In this document: one piece after another, positions 30,401 through 40,398 of the stretch | How positions within the stretch are numbered: the first letter of the stretch is position 1 | Layout of the letters: every line of letters begins with the position of its first letter | Assembly (NCBI GenBank): GCA_030272585.1 | Contig: BSYQ01000007.1 | Span: forward strand, 1,988,001-2,052,000 | Direction of reading: 5' to 3' | Source: Bryopsis sp. KO-2023 | Taxonomy: Eukaryota > Chlorophyta > Ulvophyceae > Bryopsidales > Bryopsidaceae | Length of the DNA: 64,000 nucleotides | The notes under the pieces: model-generated | What the model saw: the letters and a program-made list of their open reading frames with translations, nothing else | Databases searched by the model: none | What the model was told of the DNA's origin: nothing | Made by a program: the position numbers and the translations under genes

Positions 30401-31373
30401 TACTAAAGAGCTTACCGCTGCAGGTTACGCCCAACTTTTTATCGAACATGTTTACCGCAACCATGGCCTACCTAAAGTGATTGTGTCTGATAGAGACCCT
30501 CGCTTTACCAGCAAGTTCTGGCAGACGCTTTTTAAAGCTCTGGGTACAGAGATTCGTATGAGTACAGCTTACCACCCTCAGACGGATGGGCAGAGTGAGG
30601 TTACCATACGTACTCTGGAAAATTTTCTAAGGCCATATGCTGAGAGGTATCCCCATAAGTGGGTTGAGTATTTACCTACAGCAGAGTTTGCAGCAAACAA
30701 TGCAGTGAATGCGAGTACAGGGTTTGCACCTGCATACTTGATGTATGGGTACCATCCAGAAACACCAAACATTGGTGGGACGGCAACGCAATTTCAAGTG
30801 GAAGCAGTTAAGACTATGGTAGCACGGATGGCACAGGACTTAGATACCGCAAAAGCATATTACTCTAGAGCACAACACAGAATGTGTGTGAGTGCAAACA
30901 AAAAGAGGAAAGATATTGCTTTTGAGAAAGGGGATAAAGTCCTGATAAAAAGCCGTTTTATTCCGTTAGCTGCTTTGAACAAAGTGAGTCCAAAACTGCG
31001 CCGTCGATTCGTGGGTCCCTTTGAAATTGTGGAAAAAATATCAAAGGTGGCTTACAAAGTTCAACTTCCGGAAACATGGCTCATTCACCCAGTGTTTCAT
31101 GTTTCTAAGTTCAAGCGTTATCACGCCTCGAGTGATAACAGCAGGCAGATACAACCTCCAGAAGGAGAGTTGATTGGTAGCGAAGTAGAGTATGAGGTCG
31201 AAAATATCCTAAGGGCTAGAGGTAAACGCAATCGCGAATACCTAGTGCTGTGGAAAGGATACGATCTACTTGACGCTACTTGGGAACCTGAAGCTAATCT
31301 GGTTAACGCACCAGATATACTTCGCGCATTTAAAGAGAAAGAAAGAAAAGAGTTGCAGAAAGGAAGAGAATAG
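27463..31373 (+). pseudogene. pol: Ty3-B Pol, broken by a frame change and a stop
   Basis: Segment 1 (to 28299): an Arg/Lys-rich start (RRRRRKLRSK), then aspartic protease with FIDCGSTANYI (Cys where Ser/Thr is usual). Near 28270 the frame must change to reach segment 2 (28290-30161): RT with FIDDILIFS as the YXDD box, RNase H (VITDASNEAIGAVL) and the start of the integrase finger (GHTGPARTGEILAR). A TGA at 30159-30161 cuts this, and the frame continues YWWKGWMNELKAFVRECPVC. Segment 3 (ATG 30180 to 31373) carries the integrase DDE core (VSDRDPRF, QSEVTIRTLENF) and the chromodomain (YLVLWKGYDLLDATWEPEAN). Domain order equals Ty3-A, but the sequences are clearly different, so this is another family. 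Confidence 0.9.
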
Positions 31374-31823
31374 GGAAACAGAGTGTTTGATGGCTAAGGT
31401 GGAACTCCTTATTGCAAGGGGGCGCGAAAAAGGATACCTTAGAAAAACTCTGTCGACTTCCAAACCAACTCTTTAACTTTAATGCGTTAGGTGCCTAAGT
31501 TATTTGGCTGGCGCAGTAAGTGTAGCTTCAGTAGTACTTTAGAAACCGGGCAAACGATGTCACATTAGAGATAGTGTGGTTGTTCCGAGAAAACCCCTAT
31601 CAAGTGACGTGTTGAGGTGGTCTTGACGAGACTCCAACAGAGCGAAACGTTGGTGTCTCACCCCAATAACCCAACGAGGAAAGTGTACGAGTCACCCAGC
31701 CTTATAAGCGCAGCCCTCGAACCATTTTGCCCTAGTGTTTGTGTAAACGGAGCGAGCTCCTGAGTGAAAAAGAGTCTAAAGACGCACAAACCGTTGTTTA
31801 TATCTTTCTTTCCGACAAACATA

Positions 31824-32799
31824 ATGGCTGCCGATACACCCGCCGCAATTATTGCGAGATTGGAAGCGGAGGTAGCTAAAAAAGAAGAGGAGCTGCAGCA
31901 CTTTACGTCGACCGCAGAGGAGGTGCTGCAGAACAATGAGGCCTTAACCCGGCAGCTCTCAGAGTTGAGTGACCGGACGAAAGCAGCTGAGGCTGCGAAG
32001 GAGGCAGCGGAGAAAGCCAAGGAAAAGGCGGAGGCGGAAAAGAAAGAAGCGGAGGACAAGACCAAGGTCTTGGAAGAAAAATTGGAAGCCATGAAGCTGA
32101 AAAAGCAAAGGTTCCAATCTCACATGATGGCTAACCATCGTGAGAACGACCTCCGCAAACAAGCTCTCGGGGGAATGGCAAGTCGCTTTACCGCGGTAGA
32201 GGAAACGCTGCAGCAAGCTGTAGCAACCGCGTGGAGTGCAGCAGCCAATAACCTTAAGAAGGAATTGGCAGAACAAGAGCTGCAGATCGATTTGCTGGGA
32301 GAGTCCCTCAGAGACGGCTCTGAAAAACTTCAAGTGCAGAGCGAAACAACGGACAAGATGCTGCGTTTGAACCCGGCGGTACCAGCACCACGGGTACGCG
32401 AAGAACTGGATCGCCAAGTCCAAGTTCTGTTGTCAAACGCAACACTTGATCTGGAACCGTCCAAGGACGATGATGCGGGAGGCTCAAGCAAGGGCAAGGG
32501 AAAACAAGTCCATCGCCACCGTCTCCCCATTCTCTCTACCTGCCCATATGTTGAAGCTGACACGCTCGACGTTCGAAGAAATCCCTCCGTTCCCGGCTGA
32601 GCACGAGAAGTTGCCACACTGCAACATGTGTGTGAAGCGGCAGCTCAAAGTGTCCGGCATCACAAGGGATCTGCCATTCCTTAAATCCAAGAGGGTGGCT
32701 GCCGCATTTGATCCCTGTGTCCGGTATCGTGCAGTGCAGCAGGCGCATGCGCAGGAGCAGCGTGCTATCCAGCAAGCGCAAGCGCAGGAACAGCGTTAA
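31824..32799 (+). CDS. Ty3-B extra ORF downstream of pol (coiled coil, frame broken)
   Basis: The ATG at 31824 (MAADTPAAIIARLEAEVAKK) starts 258 codons to 32600. Residues about 10-105 are strong coiled coil rich in Ala/Glu/Lys. A middle helical part (SRFTAVEETLQQAVATAWSA) and a Ser/Lys/Gly linker follow. Around 32470-32520 a second frame takes over and reads on plausibly to 32799 (FEEIPPFPAEHEKLPHCNMC, then KVSGITRDLPFLKSKRVAAA), ending in Gln/Ala repeats. The CX2C suggests a metal site. An indel there, or a frameshift, would make one protein of about 325 residues. It has the position of an env gene but shows no signal peptide or membrane segment. I recognise no family. Confidence 0.6.
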
Positions 32800-32975
32800 G
32801 GAGGAGGGAAAAGGAGTTATCGTCGACCAAGTGTGTGCGTGCAGCAGCTGTCAGAGACGTCCAAGCAGAGCGAGAGACAGGTCCAAGACAGTTGGGTGTG
32901 GGTATGGGAGTGGGTGAGTTTTGTTTTTGTGTTTTTGTTTTTCTTTGTGTTTTGGTGTGCGTGGGCGCCCACTTT

Positions 32976-32991
32976 TTGCGGGGGGGGCGTA
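32976..32991 (+). other. Ty3-B polypurine tract
   Basis: A run of eight or more G (GCGGGGGGGGCGTA) lies immediately before the 3' LTR. Confidence 0.6.
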
Positions 32992-33414
32992 TGTTAGTCT
33001 TTTAGCGCTATACGAGGTAGTTTGGGATTGAGCCGAGGGTGGCTGACGCATGTGGGTTCACGAGTAAGACAGATTAGACCCAGAGTTTGGGGCATGCGTC
33101 AGCGTACTACACTTAGGGGTACTTAAGAGGCCCACTCGTTGTTTTGACACTCATAGTTACTTTGTAAGAACTCGGGATTCGTGGGATTGGTGTGTTCCCG
33201 CTTGTGTGTGTGTTTGTGTGTGTGTGTGTGTTAAGTGTTTGCCTGACGCAATCACTTCCCAACCCAAGTGCTCTAGTAGCGTTCACAACCGCGCTAGCTA
33301 GAGAGTTGTCTAAAGCAACAAACCCCACAAGTATACTTGCGTTAGCCAGCAAGTTATCACGAATCCAACCAACACAGCCGACCACTATTGCGTCACCCAC
33401 AAGCTTCACTATCA
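32992..33414 (+). repeat. Ty3-B 3' LTR
   Basis: 423 bp, one visible difference from the 5' copy. CCATC follows at 33415-33419. Confidence 0.93.
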
Positions 33415-33419
33415 CCATC

Positions 33420-34544
33420 GGTATCTTCAGGATTGGTGGAGACGGCGAACGTGGTGGTCAGTGCAACTAGTACATGCATATTTGTGCCGTGGAGGTGCAA
33501 ATGGAATGCTATTCGACGATGAGGTTATCAAAGGGAGTCCCGATATGAGTAGGAGTATTTGTGTTATAAATAAAATGGAATACTCAGGGTTGAACGTCAA
33601 TTCCCTCCGCAACTCGACAACTCTGATGGCGTGCTGGCCTGGAGTATGTTTGGCGAGAGTTTGCGGCCGAGTCATTTATCATGACGATGGTGGATGGATT
33701 ACCTCAGATGTGGGATACATCTGGAGGCTACTGAATGGGAGGAAGCTATTATGCCTACCGGGCCCGGTCCGCGTGTAGAGCAGATGGACGGTGTTGATGC
33801 GCTGTAAAGCGACCTACTTGTTCTCGCCTACAAGGGACGCGTGTTCACTCCCGGTGACCGGTATTGACGATCGTAAAAACCTTTGGTGATATTGTGTTTT
33901 TGCAAGTTTTAAAACATCTGGTCAAGATGCCATGCGAAGAAATCACGACAGGTGGAGTCCGGACGCTGTCATCCGGAGTTGATATGTTGTGTGCATCCGA
34001 CAACAGTGCAACGTTTCCCTTGGTCAAGGGTTGGACAGAATTGCGCACTGGAGCTGTCGAGGCAAACAAAGACTCCTCTTTTTGGGAGCTAGATGGTAAT
34101 GTGTTTTTGCAGAGAAATACTCTGATGTTTTCACCACATGCGGATAACCAAACACCCGAATGTGGATTATCTCGTGAATTTGGGGTGGTGATGGATGCCG
34201 CACGATGGTGTGGTTGGTGATGCTTTTGTGTTAAAGTAACAATGGGTTTTGGTACCATAAATCTGTTGGTTTCTTTTTGCAGTTGGATCTATAACTATTT
34301 CGAATATCTATTGTTTCTGGACATTAATAGATGCCTGTTCTTACTTGTGTTGTATCTCAGTGGATAAAGAAAGTTTCAAATATTTCAGTGATTAAAGAAA
34401 GAACTGGTTTTATGAGATTCATTGGGTTACTATGAATTAGGACCTGTGGATAAACTGGTTTTTATGAGGTTCATTGGGTTTCTATGGAAAGGAACACTAG
34501 ACGAGCCCGACCGAGGACGGTTTTTAGTCTCATCGGGTGGTGAT
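33420..34544 (+). other. L2 internal sequence, right part
   Basis: Short ORFs only, the longest 118 codons at 33864-34220, with no recognisable domain. Direct repeats GGTTCATTGGGTT(A/T)CTATG lie near 34420-34490. Confidence 0.45.
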
Positions 34545-34749
34545 TGTTACGACTGTCAGGGTTAACAGCAGTGTCCTAGACACGGGTCTTGTCAGTACCG
34601 GTCGGACTGGGAAGGGTCATTTCAAGGTGGCCGTTAAAAGCCTACGAACGTTTGTTTGTGTAATCAATATTCTAAGTTCTCCAACGCCCTCCTCCTGTAC
34701 CCTGTGCACCAAGTGTGTGCTCCACCCCCTTTCCCTCGGAGCTGTGACA
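34545..34749 (+). repeat. L2 3' LTR
   Basis: 205 bp, the same as 17928-18132. The purine-rich CGGGTGGTGA precedes it and CGTTG follows. Confidence 0.9.
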
Positions 34750-36028
34750 CGTTGGGTTTGAGGAGCTTTTTAACACAGGCAATAGTTTCCAGTTTAAATT
34801 TAGTAGGCTGCAAACCGTCGTTGAGTTCGCGGCCGTTAAAGCACAAGCGAAAAAAGTCGGGAGGCGGTTTAGGCACGACGAGGATTGGCGACGTGAAAGC
34901 CACCCGCGTGGGGTCTGCGACATGTTCCGTGACATCCTCTAAAATGCCGTTGGTAACCATTTTCGCGAGTTCGGTGCGCACGAAAACTTTGTGTGCGCTG
35001 GACATAGGGTACTGTGAGGCGCGCCGTTTGTGAAGTAAGGCCGTTTGATTAAAAAGGGGGGCATCGACCCCAAAACGCAACCACCGTAACACTGGTGAGG
35101 TGGGAAGGCAAATCGACGTCCACCGTTGCCAGAAATGTTGAAGGCGGCCTCCGCGAAAAGGGCCGGCGTAGAAGGGTAAACGACGAGTCGTAGCCCACTG
35201 CGCGGAGTCAAGAGCGTCGAGCTCGGGTCGCATAGCGGGGCAGTCACGGAGGGTTAGTTTTAGAAAAACAAGGACGGCGTCGTGAACCGTCGCGCCGTCG
35301 TCTTGAAAATGCAGGCTATCAATGAGCTTAACCAAAGCAAGAATATCGCGTTGCAACTGCGGGACGAATGTCATTCCGCCGTGGAAACGTAGCGCCCTAT
35401 GGGGAGCCGGGCGGAACGGACAACTGAAACCACCAAGTCCTTTGGGGACATATATTTGTTTCAACTTACGTTGGGGGGACGCTCGCCTCGCGTGGTCCGG
35501 GTTCTCACGGGTGCGTTTCAACGACGGCATCAGCGCCTTCAAAGCATCCCAGTCGTTGCGAGAAGGGCCTTGAGAGGGGCGCTGGCGGGGAGGCGCCGGG
35601 TTAGGAACCGCGGTGACTCGGGACATCACCAGCGAACGGGCAGCATCCTTGCCCTCGACTCCTTTAGCTTTCTCACGGTCCTCCCTTGTTAAGCCTTGAA
35701 GTAAGGCGACCACTGTTGCATTCTTCAGGTTCGCGGAGTGGGACTGGAGTAGTATCTCGCGGGCGAGATTGACGCTTCCCAGAAGCACTTCCTTGTCAAA
35801 TCCCTCGTCGTTCTGCGCCCCTTGCATCGCACGGCCGAGTTCCACCAAGATGGCCGCCCCTGGACCGAAATACATCGAGCCTAGCAGAGGGAGGAGGGAA
35901 TCCGTGGCTTGGGACTGAGCGAGGCTGGTCAGGCGGTCGGACAAAGAGGCTTGCCCTGCGGCTATGGACTCGACGGCAGAAAGCAATCTGTCGAGCCGAG
36001 CGTCTTGATCTCCGTGACTGTCCCCCAT
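34750..36028 (-). pseudogene. DIRS-like Gag and N-terminal RT, cut by L2
   Basis: The ATG at 36026-36028 opens a frame that reads to the L2 junction. The first 190 or so residues look like Gag (MGDSHGDQDARLDRLLSAVE, short coiled coil, then Arg/Pro-rich). The rest is the N-terminal part of a DIRS reverse transcriptase (PILVVPKPPPDFFRLCFNGR, then LKPN). At 34749 the frame enters the L2 LTR and soon ends. The matching 3' half is at 17927 downward. Confidence 0.85.
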
Positions 36029-37175
36029 GGTGTGCGTACTGGTTGGGGGCGCGAGAGCGAAGGACTTGAAGTAAGGCCAGTAAGAAGTGAGGGGTTACTG
36101 TTCGACGAAGTCAACGCTGCAGTTCAACGCTACACGGCGGACGTCACGCGGCCTGCTGGTGCGCGACGATGAGTGGAAGGCGTCGAGTCGTCGAGACGTC
36201 GAGGTGCGCCTGTAAGGAAAGGGTCGCCCAAAACGGCGGTACGGAAAAAACCACGTGCCAATCTGTGCCTGGGCCTGGGCCTGGCACCAGAGTGGTGGCG
36301 GTGGGCGGAGAGGCGCTACCCGGGCAGGGGGTTTGTGTGAGAGCGCGTTTTGACTAACTCCGATAGGGAGGATCGGTGTAATCGGGCACAGGTGGCGGGG
36401 GCCGACACTGTGGTGTATGAGGGTGTGTTGAAAACAAAGAAGGCGTCACCCTCGAGGGGTGAGAACGCCGCGACTGAATCCCCTGTGGGGGACCGTGGTA
36501 ATCGCACAATGGGGTGTACGAGTCTCAAGCCACGAGGGCTGTGTTGAGGACTCGGCGACTAAATCCCTGCTGAAGGAACCGTGGTAGTCGCACTGACGGG
36601 GAACGACGGCGATCGCAAGGGCACGGGGCACGATGGACTGGCAGGGCGGGACCGGCTGCGACGCTCGAGCGGAGTTGGAGTGCTGGGATGGAGCGACCAA
36701 TCGCGTGGAGTGGGCGGGCGACGGGAATGGGGACGAGGACGGTCGGCTGCGGCTGCGGCTACGGCTACGGAAAGATCCCCAAAAAACCTCGAGCGAGGTG
36801 CTGGGGAAGGAAGGAAAATAGAGGTGAACCCCAATCGTCAGCAACTGAGAGTTGAAAACGACAAGGCTCTTGTCGAAAAAAAGACTAACTCCTCTTGGTT
36901 CCAGAACTGGTTTTGTTTCCTGCAATTCACAACAGCTTACTCAGCCTCCCTCATCTGGCTCATCAGCCTCCTTTAACCTGTCTGAACATCCATTACATGG
37001 ATGTTCCAGACGACACCAAGATCACCCTTCTTTCCGCAATTGCGAAAAACCCAACCCCAACCCGTGAAGGCCAGTTTCATCTACAGGCTCCCAGAACCGC
37101 ACGTCCATCAGTCTCTCTGCTGCCCTCCAAATATCGCAGCACTGTTCGTGCATCTCCGTTTTTCTTCCACTGACG
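36029..37175. other. No gene recognised between the DIRS element and the kinase-PP2C gene
   Basis: GC-rich to about 36.8 kb, with short direct repeats (for example CCGTGGTAATCGCAC and CCGTGGTAGTCGCAC near 36490 and 36580). This may include the unrecognised 5' end of the DIRS element. From about 36.85 kb composition shifts to that of the following gene, and its 5' UTR probably lies here. Confidence 0.4.
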
Positions 37176-40100
37176 ATGACTTTCGGTAGCTTGAGTGTAT
37201 CCGATGCGCTCGGGACGATGGAGTCCCTGGTCAAGCGAGGGGATATCGCGCAGGCCGACTGCGTCGGGAACGATGCCGCTGTCCCGTTGTCCCTTCCTGT
37301 GAACGCTGTAGATCAACTGGAGGAAATCTCCCAAGGAGCGGAGAGTCGGGTTTTCGGTGGCACTCTCGGAACGTTCCCTGTGGCTGTGAAGAAGCCAGTG
37401 ATTAGAAACACGATGGATTTGGATCGTTTTCGACAAGAAATAAAGATATTGTCGGTGCTGGACCACGATAACGTGGTACCGTTGCTGGGGGCCAGGATGC
37501 TTCCCCCCAACTACTTCATGGTTATGCCAAATCTGGGTGAAAACATGCATTCGCTGCTCCACACCCAGGGATTTCGCCCCAGCTGGAGCGAAATCATCGA
37601 CTGTGGAATTCAGTTGGCTTGTGCAGTGGAGGCGGTCCATGAGGCAGGCATCGTCCACAGAGATTTGAAAACCAAAAACGTGATGCGTGGAGATGGCCGA
37701 GGGCTGTGTTTGGTGGACTTTGGGGTCGCCACTTATTTATCGGACGTGAAAGCTGATGAGATCGAACCGAGGAAAGCTATGTTCAGCAGGGGGAAACCCA
37801 CTGGAGGATTTCACAAGAGGCGCATGGTAGGAGAATGGATGGAAGAAAAAAAAAGAAGCAAATTTGTAGTTTTACATACACACATATATATCCACTTTGA
37901 TAAATCATAGCCAGACACCACATGCCAACACATCAAGAAAGAAAAAGAGCTGCATCTTGGAGGAATTTTATAGTAGGTTTCCATGTCACTGTTTTCAACA
38001 ATCGATTAAAATTAAAAAAACTGTGATATATATATATATATATATATATATAGCTAGACATTCGATTCGTAAAGTTAAGCGACCATAAAAATCGCTTTTA
38101 TTTTGAAGTTTTTTTTTTTTTTTAAAGCTGGCCGAAGATCCCGAAATAGTCAATTTTATATTTGGGTTTATATTTATTTAATATGCAGGTTGGTACCCTC
38201 GAGTACATGGCCCCAGAAATCCTGCAGAAGGAGCCCTGCAGCTTTGCCTCAGACGTATATGCCCTCGCAGTCACCATCAATGAGCTGGCCACCGGCTTGT
38301 ACCCGTTTTCTGACTGCACTAAAGACAACCCAGACTGCCACACCGTCTTAGAAATGGGTTACGGTCGACAAGAGTTGGCAGGGGCTGTCGCTGCTGAAGG
38401 ATTGCGACCGACCTTGCCGAAATCTTCTCCTGAGGGTTACTCTGAGCTCATGACTGACTGCTGGAATCTGGATCCTGCTGGACGGCCCACGATTTCCCGC
38501 TTCATTCAGGAATTAAAGGGAATGAGATCCACGGCTGCGTGTGTTGCTACTGAGCGTGTGGAAGCTGTTGATGGCGATACGATGGATGTGGTGGTGTCTG
38601 GGTTGCACAATCCCAGGCTTTCGTTCGACAGAGATGTGACTGGAGCTGATGCAAGTGTGAGCTCCAGCGCATGGAAAGAGTCGACGATCTCAGAAAGCAA
38701 GAGTTACTTGCCAGTCGTGGGTGCTGGCGGGTTCGCCTCTGCTGGCAGAAGGGGTGATGATAAAATGGAGGATCGACTTCTTGTGAGCGAATCGTTCATG
38801 GACCATCCTAACGGCACTCTTTTGGGTAGGTCGTGTGTTGGATGCCGCAAACGGCTGAGCACCATTCCCTCGTTTCTTGAATATGCATTTTAGTGGGTGG
38901 ATCGGTCAACAGGCTTGGGTGCTTTTTTGATGACTGAGATTTTTGGGGGGATTTCATGCCCAATTCTGAGGTGCGTTTTCGTGGTGTTTTCCCTTGTGTG
39001 CAGGGGTCTATGATGGCCACAGAGGCTTCGAAACCGCTCAATTTGCTGTGGAAAAGCTGCCTGGCATCGTTGCTGAGAATTTCCGGTCAGCGGTCGATCC
39101 AGAGATGGGTTTCAAAAAGTCGTACCTCCAGCTGGAGAGTCAATACGAAAGAAGCGACACTTGGAAATTTCCTGATCCGAAAGGCACTCGTTTTCCTGGG
39201 TGCACCGCGCTGACTGCTCTTGTGTGGTGGGATAAATTGGTTTTGGCTAATGCTGGTGGGTTTCTCCTGGCCGAGTTGTAACACTTGAATCATTTTTTTT
39301 TTGAAATCTTGAGTGGCTGCCATGCATCTCCCTTCTCTGTTTTTTGTGTTAAGTGATTCCATTGCGTTTTTTTTTTGAACATATAATGTATATTTTTTTG
39401 CTTCCATCTCTTAATTTTCCAGATTTTTGGATTTTTCTGTTTTCGAGGTGTGCGTGGGGAGGCTGTTTCTTAGGGTAGCATCTGAGCGATGGTTTTCTTT
39501 CAAAGAATCAGAACTGTTCAGTCAGTATTGCTAGTAGATTCCAGATACTCATTGGGTGGATTTGTTCGATCAGGCGATTGCCGAGCCGTCCTGTGTCGAG
39601 ATGGGAAGGCTGTGCAATTGACACGAGACCACACCGCAATGAATTGTGAGGAGAGGCTCCGAGTCGAAAAATCGGGCGGTAAAGTTCAATGGACATTGGA
39701 CAGCTGGAGAGTAGGGAGTGCTGGAATTCAGGTAGAGAATGAAACTGAGCGAGGGGAAAACTGGGTGGACCAGGAAACCCCACCACCGCATGATTGCCAC
39801 CGTCAAACAACTTGCGCTGAGTCTTGCATTTTTTTTATTTTTTTTTTTGGGGGGGGAGGTATTTTCACCAAGTTTGAGAATGTAAAAACTCACAGAATGT
39901 ATCCCACAGAATGTCCCAAGAGTTCAGGTGGGTTGTTTTGTGTCGAGATGGGAATATGCAATGACAGGAATTCATGGGGTGGTGTTGCGTTTTGTTCAGG
40001 TGACTCGATCGCTGGGGGATATCGATTTGAAATCCGACGGAGTGACTGCAGAGCCCGAAGTGTCAGTGTTGGACTTGACACCTCACGACGAGTTCCTCAT

Positions 40101-40398
40101 TCTTGCCACCGACGGGCTGTGGGATACTTTGACGAACGCAGATGCCGTTTCGCTCGTTCAAGACACCGTCAAGCACCCTGACATGTGTTCGAAACGGCTC
40201 GTAACAGAGGCGATCGCTCGTGGAAGCCACGATAATGTCTCGGTGATAGTTGCGTTTTTGCAGCCGGTTTCCACCATTGAAAGGGTCTATCATGAGGGGA
40301 GCGATAAGTACGATCGAGCATCCAGTGCTGCAGGGGTTGCTGGGAAACAGAGGCGTGCCGATCTGGTGGCCGCTGATGAAATGATGGATTCATATTGA
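37176..40398 (+). CDS. Protein kinase-PP2C fusion protein
   Basis: Five exons, 37176-37826, 38189-38825, 39004-39255, 39574-39731 and 40000-40398, join in phase to 698 residues. Kinase, about 50-325: Gly-loop QGAESRVFGG, VAVKKP (catalytic Lys), HRDLKTKN, DFG, GKPTGGFHKRRMVGTLEYMA and APEIL, all intact. PP2C, about 395-660: KMEDR, VYDGHRG, ANAGDCRAVLCRDGKAV, TRSLGD, ATDGLWD and GSHDNVSVIV, so metal-binding Asp residues are present. The order and the segments GGFHK..MVGTL and PVST.ER.Y match the conserved plant gene 'protein kinase and PP2C-like domain-containing protein' (At2g40860 type). It should phosphorylate and dephosphorylate Ser/Thr, presumably in the cytosol as there is no signal or membrane segment. 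A second ATG at 37218 is an alternative start. Intron 1 has a TA microsatellite. Confidence 0.92.
38028..38053. repeat. TA microsatellite in intron 1 of the kinase-PP2C gene
   Basis: About 13 TA units. A further T run lies at 38109-38122. Confidence 0.8.

Larger units (their letters stand above)
24247..33414 (+). mobile_element. Ty3/gypsy chromovirus Ty3-B with a third ORF
   Basis: 9168 bp between 423-bp LTRs (24247-24669 and 32992-33414; TGTTAGTC...CACTATCA), flanked by CCATC at 24242-24246 and 33415-33419. Order: PBS, gag, -1 site, protease, RT-RNase H, integrase-chromodomain, an extra coiled-coil ORF, polypurine tract, LTR. The LTRs show one visible difference (GGGATAGAG against GGGATTGAG), so insertion is recent, yet pol has a frame break near 28270 and a TGA at 30159-30161. 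It lies within L2. Confidence 0.94.
17928..34749 (+). mobile_element. LTR element L2 (non-coding type), inserted in the DIRS RT
   Basis: Identical 205-bp LTRs (17928-18132 and 34545-34749; TGTTACGAC...GCTGTGACA) are flanked by CGTTG at 17923-17927 and 34750-34754. A PBS follows the left LTR. Subtracting the CACTA element (18630-23639) and Ty3-B (24247-33414) leaves about 2.2 kb of own internal sequence (18133-18629, 23643-24246, 33420-34544). I find no RT, protease or integrase there, so L2 looks like a small non-autonomous LTR element and not a 16.8-kb one. Confidence 0.88.
15255..36028 (-). mobile_element. DIRS-like tyrosine-recombinase retrotransposon, split by L2
   Basis: On the minus strand the order is Gag-like and RT start (36028-34750), then, after the L2 insertion, RT and RNase H (17927-16802), a linker, and tyrosine recombinase (16856-15255). 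This is the DIRS order, with no DDE integrase. Coding limits are given as borders because I could not identify the terminal or split repeats that DIRS elements carry. The two halves meet at a CGTTG duplication inside one RT codon. A nonsense codon at 17129-17131 also breaks the RNase H, so the copy is dead twice over. Confidence 0.88.

Noticed and set aside
17928-34749. One intact 16.8-kb LTR retrotransposon
   Set aside because: CACTA and Ty3-B inside it have their own target duplications, so only about 2.2 kb belongs to L2.
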